From Chalciporus piperatus (lineage: Eukaryota > Basidiomycota > Agaricomycetes > Boletales > Boletaceae): DNA of 28,917 nt. The notes under the pieces were generated by a model. It did not search any database. It saw nothing but the letters and a program-made list of their open reading frames with translations, and was not told the origin of the DNA. Location of the stretch: contig JBBPTG010000288.1 in the NCBI GenBank assembly GCA_038093975.1, forward strand, positions 1 to 28,917, given 5' to 3'. The translations under genes and the position numbers were made by a program. Shown one piece after another: positions 22,055 to 28,917 of this stretch (positions are counted from its first letter, which is position 1; each line of letters opens with the position of its first letter).

Positions 22055-22890
22055 GCTACGCCCACGCCCTCACACAATCCCAAGCTCAGATGCGCTTCCT
22101 GACCATCTTGAAAACTACGCATTAAGATAGTTAAATGAACCGTCTTTGCTTCCTTCACGGACGTGCTTCTCTTACCTGTACCAGTCACGATCGTCCCTTG
22201 GCGCAGGTGTTGGGCATTGCCATGTTTGACCTTGGGTAAGGACGGCCCCGAAACCCCGCGAGTATGACCCATTTTAAAACGCCTCCTCTCGATCTCCGAC
22301 CGACCGAGGGAATGTCGCAAGGCCATGAAGGCGTTGGAGGTATCTTTTCAAAAAGTCGGGATGGTTCACAGTGTTCCCCTTGTTTTTTTTCGATTGGCCA
22401 ATGTCCGTTTGTTGGCGTTGAATGTTGATGGTCCGACTGGTTCAGGATACAGATCATCTCTCTGATCGGTGGATTCCAAGTGATCGCAGACCTGAATGCA
22501 TACCATGCGTTCATCGCATCGATCAACTTGAATGTGCGTCCCCGGCTGGTCGTTTTATCTTTGTGGTTAGGATGCGCTAATTGACCGAGCGAGTCCGTCG
22601 TCGGGGGATATGCTTAGGTCCCGAACATCACCGCAGACTTTGATCACCTCAAGATGCCGGACACATTTTCGTCGGTGAGGATGCCAAAGACCTGGCACAG
22701 ATCGTGAGGGACATCATGCACTATGACTGCCCCGAGGTGGCAATTTTTCGTTACATCACATGTGGTTGATGTGTTCGATTGGAATCTTTGTGTAGGATAT
22801 TTGCAAGTTTGTCCAGTGTCAGCTGGATTGGAAAAAGATTGAGAAGACACAATGTATAATTTAAGTTTCAAGGAAGATTGTGTCACATGT
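22055..22890 (+). pseudogene. Decayed 3' end of a conserved gene resembling Sec10/recyclin-type vesicle-tethering proteins
   Basis: Exon pieces separated by recognisable splice sites read GYAHALTQSQAQMRFLTILK (22055), IISLIGGFQVIADLNAYHAF (22447), VPNITADFDHLKM (22618), IFVGEDAKDLAQIVRDIMHY (after a frameshift, ~22668), DICKFVQCQLDWKKIEKT (22797) and, in another frame, MYNLSFKEDC before TAA near 22885. The order, a DLNAY segment and a later [F/Y]xxx[R/C]xDW segment near the C-terminus, is reminiscent of the end of Sec10/recyclin (F-box Rcy1-like) proteins. I hold that identity loosely. Two frameshifts and missing upstream exons make it non-functional. Confidence 0.4.
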
Positions 22891-23090
22891 TAAGTACAAC
22901 AATTCATGCTAGGATGAGAAACTCTTCTCGGATACATACATTCTACAAATCAATGGCAATTGATACAGGAGAATCAAGTGCTACAGGGATAATGTGTGAT
23001 AAACCTTGGGTAAACTGCTTGAAGGGGAATCAAACCAGTGTCTCATCACTCTGTGTTTGAAGGAGCTGATAATGATGCTTGTCATTAGTC

Positions 23091-23693
23091 TCAGTCTATC
23101 CAAGTGATCAGCATGTAATGAAACAAAGATAGAAAATCATGACACACCAATCTTGAAAACCGACCTGATCCACCCAAGTCCTCCAATGGAAGATCTGGGG
23201 TGTTGTTCTCGCTCGTGTGTGGTGTTGTGGTCAGCAATTTGAACATATGTGGTGGGTGTTCTGGGAAAGCAGCAGTGCAGGCCACACAGAATATATGGTC
23301 AATGGTCCATAGCCATGGGGACAAACTGAGGAACCAAATGGGATTATCTGCATGATTCCATGAGTATATGGAAGCAAGGCTAAAATGAAACTTACTCGTC
23401 ACAGAAAAATACTGGGCTAGGACAATGATCTCGACAGCACAGGGGAATGTGAAAAGAAATCTGAACACAACTTGGTATCCATGGAGTGGGGACACAGTGA
23501 CACCACAGATGAGGGCTATCAAGGACAAACATGCAGTGACTGCCAGAATCATCCAGAAGATCAAATCCACCTCTTTCCTCTTCACATCCACAAAGACCCT
23601 CCAAGCAATGAGAAGTGTGTGTAAAAATAAATATAAAAGCAAAGATCTGATCACGATCCAGACCTTCATCCAGAAGCCCTGCAGTTTCATCAA
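23091..23693 (-). CDS. Hypothetical multi-pass membrane protein, up to 200 residues
   Basis: The minus-strand ORF starts at the ATG at 23693 and has three strong hydrophobic segments: ~residues 10-31 (VWIVIRSLLLYLFLHTLLI), ~42-67 (VDLIFWMILAVTACLSLIAL) and ~72-96 (VVFRFLFTFPCAVEIIVLAQ). A possible donor GTAAGT at about 23398 means the true C-terminus may differ from the ORF end, and residues after ~98 may be intron. A fourth hydrophobic patch (WFLSLSPWLWTIDHIFCVAC) exists in the unspliced reading. No family is recognised. The segment is more AT-rich than its neighbours. An alternative frame from 23724 is open but not hydrophobic and looks like a shadow. Confidence 0.45.
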   Translation of the reverse strand: MMKLQGFWMKVWIVIRSLLLYLFLHTLLIAWRVFVDVKRKEVDLIFWMILAVTACLSLIALICGVTVSPLHGYQVVFRFLFTFPCAVEIIVLAQYFSVTSKFHFSLASIYSWNHADNPIWFLSLSPWLWTIDHIFCVACTAAFPEHPPHMFKLLTTTPHTSENNTPDLPLEDLGGSGRFSRLVCHDFLSLFHYMLITWID

Positions 23694-23724
23694 GCAATGG
23701 TGTGAGGTGATGTGAGTCTGTCAC

Positions 23725-24640
23725 GCACCGCTCCCTGAACTTCGAGCATGTTTATAAAAGAGATCTAAGTTAAAAAGTTTACGAAATGAGGGTGTAGAAA
23801 GTGTGGCAAGACGATGAGAGGCAAGAGTAAGTTGAAGGAGAGCAATAGGAGCTGCCCGGAGTGGGCAAAGCGTGACACGTGACGCGTGACGTTGGATGAT
23901 TTTGTCTCAAACGCTATAGTTGGACTGACCTCGATGGGTTGCCGTACGACGCGAACGATCTGTGAGTTGAGAGCCGACGCCGTACACATGGATCGAACTG
24001 ACCGTCTCGCCTTGCGTTTACAAGTCTGAGCGTGATTGGCGACAAAGCTTGGGGAACAGTGTCTGAATTGGCCATACAGCCAGTGGAGGACCTGGGAAAA
24101 CGTGGGGGTGGTATCAACACTTCTTTGCAGTACCGTGTGTCGCTCTTTTTTTTTTTTTTTTTTAAATTTGACATACCTGGACTGACGGTCTATAGAGTAT
24201 GCGCATGCGACGATGCTCAGCACGGTCGGTTTCGCCGAGATCCAAGATTCGATAGATCCTGCCGTCGAGAAGACGATGGGTTGTTGTGACGGGTCGAGAA
24301 GCTCAAGTCGCACGCATACATGATCGTCTTTCCATGATATTGTTCATAATCTCGCGTCTATTATCATGCGCACCATCTATCCATGCGCCCAGCGCTACAT
24401 GACTAGAGGAACATCTACTATTACAAGTCCCATCCAATTTCAATCCTTGTTGTCTTTTTTTCGTTTTGTCCGGGTTCCGGTCGAGTTATCGAATGAGTGG
24501 CCTCCCCTCCGTGCAGTCAGTCCTTTTCATCGCTCACCCCTACTCTCTCTCCCTCAAGAATGAAAGCCCTCCTCGCCTTCGAACTCGAACTTGCAGTCCC
24601 CGCGAGTCAGGTCGACCAAAAAAAAAAAAACCGACGATCG
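23725..24640. other. Non-coding or unresolved stretch with two homopolymer tracts
   Basis: Open frames exist on both strands (for example minus 24313-23765), but none has a family signature or a consistent splice model, so I leave them uncalled. An 18-base T run (24146-24163) and a 13-base A run (24618-24630) are present. The second sits exactly where similarity to the 4.9-5.0 kb relic stops. Clustered CACGTG/CGCGTGACG words lie at 23875-23893. Confidence 0.4.
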
Positions 24641-24736
24641 TGCACAGGCCTGTGTTGAAGAACGATCCGACGTTGAACGTGCCGCAGCTCCCGTTGTTGA
24701 TCGAGCCCGGGCCCTACCAGAGGTCGTGAAATGCAA
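24641..24736 (-). repeat. Second copy of the 4936-5030 relic, inverted
   Basis: Minus-strand 24736-24641 shares TTGCATTTCACGACCTCTGG, GATCAACAACGGGAGCT, GCTGCGGCACGTTC and TCGGATCGTTCTTCA with plus-strand 4936-5030, with small indels. The similarity ends at the A13 tract. It lies downstream (on the minus strand) of the RRP43 relic, as its counterpart does at 4.9 kb. Confidence 0.7.
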
Positions 24737-24998
24737 GCGTGTATGCGTATCTAAAGCTGCTCGATAGTTTATTGCGATCTGAAATTGGACAGTTTGGGCT
24801 CGTGATTTTGCTTCGTTAACATCATACGTCCAAGGATTCGATCTTGGTATCCGAGTCTATTATCGATCGTTTGTCTACTTTATGCACTGTACAGTCAAGG
24901 CCCTGCTCAATAAATGCGCAGGGTTGTAAAACACAAGGAACAGAGTGTGAAAGGACCAATCACAAGAAAAGATACGGAGGAACGATCAAAGGACGTAC

Positions 24999-25417
24999 CT
25001 ATGAACCCGAGATTGGGTGGTCGAGCTCTGGCTCTGATATCTCGGCTTTGACACCACATACGATGATCGTCCCGCCCATTCATTGCGAGAGCGGAGCCAT
25101 CAGCCGTGAATATTGATCCAGCCACAAATTATCGGGTCTGAGCAAACTTCACATCTCCAAGGAGCTACATAGCGGCTACACAGAACCGTTGGAGAATGAG
25201 AAGCACACCAACGTTGACAAAGACTGGGATCTCTCCACTCGCTAGGTTCGCGTCCGTCAGGTCTTCGGAGGCCCTCTGCGAGGAAACGTTCAAGGTAAGC
25301 GTGGGGGTGAAGTCGCTGGAATACTTGAGCTCGGAGAGCGTCTGATTGGGGGGCTTGCTGAATTATTCCAGTCGAGATTTGTGCACTTGGTCGTTGGTTT
25401 GCGAGCACGGACATGAT
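24999..25417 (-). pseudogene. RRP43: Decayed second copy of RRP43 (exons 1-2)
   Basis: The minus-strand first exon contains SDALRAQVFQRLHPHAYLER and FLAEGLRRPDGREPSEWRD, the N-terminal RNase PH-family entry of RRP43 (FLxExxRPDGR). It is preceded by a possible start ATG at 25417. An intron follows, then exon 25118-24999 with SIFTADGSALA and, shifted by one base, MGGTIIVCGVKAEISEPELD. Splice donors GTGTGC and GTACGT are preserved. The frame is broken by extra bases in the last codons of exon 1, an ATGA insertion-like change near 25087 and a 1-nt loss near 25010. Remaining exons are missing. Part of intron 2 still matches that of the 4.5-kb copy (AACCCTGCGC). Confidence 0.85.
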
Positions 25418-25537
25418 GACTGCAATGACTGAATACATTTCTTTATTTGGATCACCCCTTTTCGGAAGAAAGACCAGCATCAAGTTCGTGTTCGTAACAT
25501 ACATAGTAGCCATACTAGGGCCGTATTGTGCCAACCA

Positions 25538-25924
25538 TCAGGGTGTACCTGTCGAATCTACAACGGCAGAGAGCTCCAGAATGTCGTGAGATACAGGGCA
25601 AATGGAGGAAGGTGCAGGGATAAGAGTGTTGCCGGAGTCCGGTGGACGAGTACCGCGCGAAGTCCCTTCGACATCCTGAGCCTGTGAAACATCTCGTCGT
25701 CGCAGAGCTGCAGTCCCTCCAGGCTGCCGACGAACGAACAGACCACAGCATCCGATTGGAACAAACTCAGCCTCGGCTGCGGGAGTCGCGGTAGCATTCC
25801 TCGAACCCTCACTGCTCTCCTCTATGGAAGAGGACGAGGATTCAACGAGGATCGTGAGGGGTGGTTCATCTCCGGATGCAGTGGGCGTCGTCTGAGTACG
25901 TGAGTGTTGACTCCCATCATTCAC
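25538..25924 (-). CDS. Serine-rich ORF of unknown function, likely a gene fragment
   Basis: A 128-residue minus-strand ORF runs from the ATG at 25924. Its N-terminal third is rich in Ser/Thr/Glu (TTPTASGDEPPLTILVES, then SSSSSIEESSEGS), and the remainder is Arg/Asp-mixed with no domain I recognise. Its first half is paralogous to the stop-containing relic at 5040-5215. It ends just upstream of the RRP43 relic's first exon, 121 bp before its possible start. It may be one surviving exon and not a whole gene. Confidence 0.4.
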   Translation of the reverse strand: MNDGSQHSRTQTTPTASGDEPPLTILVESSSSSIEESSEGSRNATATPAAEAEFVPIGCCGLFVRRQPGGTAALRRRDVSQAQDVEGTSRGTRPPDSGNTLIPAPSSICPVSHDILELSAVVDSTGTP

Positions 25925-26419
25925 GCTGTGCCTCGACGCGACGTACGTACGCTGTTCGAGAGATAGACTTGAGCATTCGTGACAAGCGGGAGAGTGGTTA
26001 GCTTACTGGCGGCGCGTATCCTGGATACATTGGGTGCACTCGAGTGAATACGAGCCGAGGGATGCTCTTCCACCACCCCCAAGAGAAAGTTGAATGATGC
26101 TGCACGCGGGGGCTGTCGCGGGATCGGTTTTCCCTTGCTTGTGACCGATCTTGAACGGCGGGTCGACGTGGTTCGGTGATCTAATTATCGTCAGCGGAAG
26201 GTATCGGACAGGGGTATCCAAACTCAACATCAAAAAAATCAAGGTTAGTGGAAGTGGAAGGACCGCTGGCATCAGGCGAGACCACTGCTGGCATCTATAC
26301 ATATGGGCGGGGGATCAGAGACAGCAAGCAGAGCGAAGCCTGTAGCGTACGTCAAGGAGGGGATGTAGAGCCTATAGCATCGAGGTGAGTTACGGAACAG
26401 ATCATGAATGAACAGTAGT
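25925..26419. other. No supported gene
   Basis: Minus-strand pieces such as LDTPVRYLPLTIIRSPNHVD (about 26220-26150) are open but unassigned. They could be further exons of the WD40 relic's parent gene; I cannot connect them. Confidence 0.35.
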
Positions 26420-26592
26420 ACCTCGCGATCGTCGTCGTCCCGCAAGGGGACACGCCAGATGTGTAGTCTTCCTCCATTGGCACAGGCAAGGAACTCCCCT
26501 GAAGGCGAGAATGCAATTGCATAGATATATGAGTCATGGAGAAGCGGCGTTCCGACAGGGTTCCATGATGTGTAGGTCTGTGACGAAGCGAG
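26420..26592 (-). pseudogene. Single-repeat fragment of a WD40 protein
   Basis: The minus strand reads TYTSWNPVGTPLLHDSYIYA, then IAFSPSGEFLACANGGRLHI and WRVPLRDDDDRE. This is a complete WD40 blade with the usual hydrophobic-AFSP-G..LA...-G.L.IW pattern. A likely splice acceptor (TCACAG) precedes it at 26593. Other blades are not visible on either side, and the retroelement starts nearby upstream. It is probably a remnant of one of the NLR- or kinase-linked WD40 proteins abundant in basidiomycetes, though that link is inference. Confidence 0.65.
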
Positions 26593-26833
26593 GCACGAGC
26601 GGAGTCACAAGAGCAATGTCTTCGGCTAAGCGAAGTTTTGGTGGCGCCACCTTTCTCTCTTCTGCGCCACCACCATTCGCTCACCTGGTAGTGTCGGCGT
26701 CAAGCACGACGATCAATTCACTCAGATCCCACTCACCACAGTCATTCCTTATTCTCACAAGTCATTCCCCATCACCTGTCCCCAACGTTGACACCCTCAC
26801 TCTCCCACGTCCGCTAGACAGCATTCCCCACTC

Positions 26834-27712
26834 ATGGCCGACCCAAACTTAGAGATTCCGCCTAACTTCGCCGGACCAGAATTCAACATCGTCCGGCAAG
26901 GCCTTCGCGCGGGTCTTGCCGAGGATGACCAGCAAGTGACGGAACGACTACTTGCGGCATGGCAAGCAGACAACGAGGCCAGAATCGCGGCATGGAACGC
27001 GCAACGTGCAGAGGAAGAAAGAGTCGCCGCCGAGGATGAACGCATCTTGCGAGCGCAGCAACGAGAGCTGGAGCACGCCCAGAAGGAAGAGGAGGAGCGC
27101 GAGCGCAGAGAAGCGGACAAGAAGAAACCCAGAATGAACACGTTCACACCTGGCACCGCTCCCCCCAATGTACTCGAACACCCTCCTTCGCAATACGCCC
27201 TCCAGAAGCTAAGCACCTTTGATTACGTCGAGCTTTACTACTTCTCCCTACGAGGCAGGCTAGAGGCAGCAAGGCACTCTAACCGGTCTCACGCCGACGA
27301 CACCTTCGGCATCGCGCGCATGGATGACCACCTCACAGTCCGCTCCATAGCCTCCGTCAGAGCCTCCAAGCACGTCATCCCAGACCACGACCTCACCTTC
27401 GAGGAATTCCTGCACGCTAAGAACTGCTTCCTGGAGCATGCAGTGAAGGCCGGATGGCCACAGCAGAACACAGATGCACTATCCGAATTTTTCTGGTTCC
27501 TTGAGAACCACCCGTTGATCCACCAATCCCTAGGACCCAAGATCATCCTCACGTATGCATCTCGGGTGCGTCTCGACTGGCACAAAGAACTGAAAGCGGG
27601 GCGAGGATATGACATATCGAAGATCAACGACAGTCTCATCCAAACTATTGCCGCCAGCATCCGCGCCGAGGAAGACGACGAAAACAAAGCGGAGGTAAGT
27701 GCCACTCTCTAA
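26834..27712 (+). CDS. Gag-like ORF1 of the Ngaro/DIRS-like element, 292 residues
   Basis: It starts at the ATG at 26834 (MADPNLEIPPNFAGPEF). Residues ~45-100 form a highly charged helix rich in Glu/Arg/Gln (ERVAAEDERILRAQQREL), probably a coiled coil. A folded, mostly helical region follows (STFDYVELYYFSLRGRLEAA; FEEFLHAKNCFLEHA; FLENHPLIHQSLGPKIILTY). This matches the general layout of the small structural ORF preceding RT in these elements. It ends at TAA 27710-27712, overlapping the next frame by 14 nt. A strong donor-like GAG|GTAAGT lies at 27692-27699, so a very short splice or a +1 shift could join it to ORF2. Confidence 0.75.
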   Translation: MADPNLEIPPNFAGPEFNIVRQGLRAGLAEDDQQVTERLLAAWQADNEARIAAWNAQRAEEERVAAEDERILRAQQRELEHAQKEEEERERREADKKKPRMNTFTPGTAPPNVLEHPPSQYALQKLSTFDYVELYYFSLRGRLEAARHSNRSHADDTFGIARMDDHLTVRSIASVRASKHVIPDHDLTFEEFLHAKNCFLEHAVKAGWPQQNTDALSEFFWFLENHPLIHQSLGPKIILTYASRVRLDWHKELKAGRGYDISKINDSLIQTIAASIRAEEDDENKAEVSATL

Positions 27713-28379
27713 GGTTACTCGTCGCAGCGCTAACGTTCTCCCCGAATCTCCCCGCATCTCATTCCCACCTCGTATCCCTTACCACCCCAACCCCTCACCC
27801 CAACCCCGGTGCCGTGGACTACGTCCCGCCGGGGCACACCCACAGTTGCGTAGACTCATCGAGTCCGCCAAAGCGATGAGTAACCGCTCTGCTGCTCCAC
27901 CCCGCAACTTCTCCCGCGACGATCGCTACGCATCGCGCGACGACCGCTCAAACACGAGACGTCCTCGTGACAATCGCTCTACATCCCCAATCCCCAGAAG
28001 TCGGGACAAGCCTGCAGGGCGCTTCTCCCCGAAATACCAGCGCCGTCAAAGCCACGGTAGCTTCTCAGATGTCCGCCCCACCTCCCCCGGCAAAAGGCCC
28101 CGGCGGAGAAGCATCAAATCAGTCTGCCCCAAGTGCCTCGGGCGGTTTCCACATGACGTGCGAGCATGCGCCCGAGATGAGCTCTGGAATGGCGAACCCA
28201 CCCTATGCCACAGAGACCCCCAGGGCCGTCTCGTCAACCCCAAGGGTCAAAGCGTGTGTACCGACTTCCAGCGACCCCGCGGTTGCAACCTCAAACACAG
28301 CGCCGCCCTTCACGAGTGCTCTGGCTGTGGTAGCACCGACCACGGAGCCCAAGGATGCCCTCATGCTGAGAAAGCTTAA
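27699..28379 (+). CDS. Zinc-finger ORF2 of the retroelement
   Basis: The frame is open from the overlap with ORF1; the first ATG is at 27876 (MSNRSAAPPRNFSRDDRYAS). The N-terminal half is Arg/Ser/Pro-rich and basic, suited to RNA binding. The C-terminal half has CPKCLGRFPHDVRAC, ...CTDFQRPRGC and CSGCGSTDHGAQGCPHAEKA: two or three Cys/His clusters, the last of CxxC-x4-H-x4-C zinc-knuckle type. It stops at TAA 28377-28379, inside the RT frame's beginning. It is likely translated as part of one polyprotein through frame change, since no independent start near 27699 exists. Confidence 0.7.
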   Translation: MPLSKVTRRSANVLPESPRISFPPRIPYHPNPSPQPRCRGLRPAGAHPQLRRLIESAKAMSNRSAAPPRNFSRDDRYASRDDRSNTRRPRDNRSTSPIPRSRDKPAGRFSPKYQRRQSHGSFSDVRPTSPGKRPRRRSIKSVCPKCLGRFPHDVRACARDELWNGEPTLCHRDPQGRLVNPKGQSVCTDFQRPRGCNLKHSAALHECSGCGSTDHGAQGCPHAEKA

Positions 28380-28917
28380 AGCGCTCACCCCGTATCACCC
28401 TGACGCCTGGGATTACTACCTTCGAACGTTCAATCTCCTAATTAGATACCCTTCCATCCCCGATGGTCTTCGTTTTGGCTTCCGAGCTGGTCTACCTAAT
28501 CTCCCCTCCTCTTTCACCCCTGACAATAATTCCTCGATCGAGACGCTTGCACAGACATTTAAGGAAATCGTAGATAAGGAAATAGCTAAAGGCCGCTACA
28601 TCGGCCCTTTTACCCGTGCCTCTCTTGAATCTATCTTTGGCGCCATCCAAACCGCCCCCTTATCCTTAGTACCCAAACCGGGCAAACCCGGAAAATTCCG
28701 CCTTGTCCAAAACCTCTCCTTCCCTTACAAGCAACTCGATCCCAAGATCTCGTCTGTCAACTCGCGCGTAAATCCCAACGCCTTTCCCACCCACTACAGC
28801 ACATTCGAAATCGTATCGTCAATCATCACTCGGCTACCTCCAAACTCGGAAGCGGCCGTTAGAGACGTAGCAGAAGCCTACCGTACGATCCCTTCCCATC
28901 CATCTCAATGGCCATCC
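28363..28917 (+). CDS. Reverse transcriptase, N-terminal part (runs off the right edge)
   Basis: The frame is open from at least the ATG at 28363 to the window end, shifted +1 from ORF2. It reads MLRKLKALTPYHPDAWDYYL, GFRAGLPNLPSSFTP, SLVPKPGKPGKFRLVQNLSF, then AAVRDVAEAYRTIPSHPSQW. The last carries the motif-A Asp context (RDVAEAYR) of the RT palm, preceded by the fingers motif VPKPGKPGKFR. The YxDD box, RNase H and recombinase would lie further right. The start is not certain because the frame may be entered from ORF2 by shifting. Confidence 0.85.
   Translation, partial: MLRKLKALTPYHPDAWDYYLRTFNLLIRYPSIPDGLRFGFRAGLPNLPSSFTPDNNSSIETLAQTFKEIVDKEIAKGRYIGPFTRASLESIFGAIQTAPLSLVPKPGKPGKFRLVQNLSFPYKQLDPKISSVNSRVNPNAFPTHYSTFEIVSSIITRLPPNSEAAVRDVAEAYRTIPSHPSQWPS

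Larger units (their letters stand above)
26640..28917 (+). mobile_element. Ngaro/DIRS-like (tyrosine-recombinase) retroelement, 5' part, continues beyond the right edge
   Basis: Three overlapping frames in order encode a coiled-coil Gag-like protein, a Cys/His zinc-finger protein and the start of a reverse transcriptase. The RT N-terminal motifs (SLVPKPGKPGKFRLVQNLS; VRDVAEAYRTIP) are of the type found in basidiomycete Ngaro/DIRS elements. The tyrosine recombinase and split repeats that would prove the class lie outside the window. The left boundary is set only by where WD40-like sequence stops; 26640-26833 contains no ORF and may be the left terminal repeat plus leader (note GGCGCCACC and GCGCCACCACC at 26642-26674). 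Confidence 0.75.

Noticed and set aside
23765..24313. 182-codon minus-strand ORF containing a Lys run
   Set aside because: It runs through the T18 tract, has no domain signature, and several competing frames look equally good.
26834..27705. Minus-strand ORFs rich in Ser/Ala opposite the Gag-like ORF
   Set aside because: Antisense of a charged coiled-coil coding region; no motif of their own.
1..28917. CRISPR arrays, bacterial operons, rRNA or tRNA genes
   Set aside because: No regular spaced repeats and no tRNA or rRNA signature other than the tRNA-complementary primer site; gene structure is eukaryotic throughout.

Overview
The window looks like chromosomal DNA of a filamentous basidiomycete fungus, most likely an Agaricomycete. 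The evidence is genes cut by dozens of ~45-60 nt GT-AG introns, a Plavaka-type DNA transposon tail, a Ty1/copia element, a tyrosine-recombinase-type (Ngaro/DIRS-like) retroelement, and fungal LysM and killer-toxin-like chitinase architectures. All splice models were worked out by eye from reading frame, splice sites and family motifs; no transcript or database evidence was available.

Layout. Bases 1-2891 hold the 5' part of a minus-strand Ty1/copia element: a 165-bp LTR, an initiator-Met half-tRNA type primer site, and a gag-pol frame open to the window edge. It interrupts a Plavaka transposase, whose C-terminal end follows (2892-3937). At 4.48-5.2 kb lies a decayed copy of the exosome gene RRP43, followed by a relic of an unrecognised serine-rich gene.

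The core is a divergent gene pair. On the minus strand (9900 to 5509) is a 29-exon gene for a secreted protein with nine LysM modules. On the plus strand (12251-20402) is a 57-exon gene for a ~1,666-residue GH18 chitinase with signal peptide, two chitin-binding type-1 modules, a complete catalytic motif, a Cys-rich region and a long killer-toxin-like C-terminal half. Both spliced models sum to an exact multiple of three with no internal stop. Their shared upstream region carries a 1,513-bp transposon with perfect 26-bp terminal inverted repeats and an 8-bp target duplication, holding a decayed Ulp1-like protease.

From 20.4 to 26.6 kb the DNA is a graveyard: two decayed conserved genes (one resembling the end of a Sec10/recyclin-type gene), a minus-strand membrane-protein ORF, a second inverted RRP43 relic with the same serine-rich companion, and a WD40 fragment. 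From 26.8 kb to the end is the 5' part of an Ngaro/DIRS-like retroelement (Gag-like ORF, Cys/His zinc-finger ORF, start of reverse transcriptase).

How the parts work together: LysM and GH18/CBM18 proteins both act on chitin outside the cell. In ascomycetes, subgroup-C (killer-toxin-like) chitinase genes are known to sit beside LysM genes. This pair is most simply read as a co-regulated module for attacking or manipulating chitin of other fungi or of the cell's own wall, kept intact among decayed and mobile DNA.
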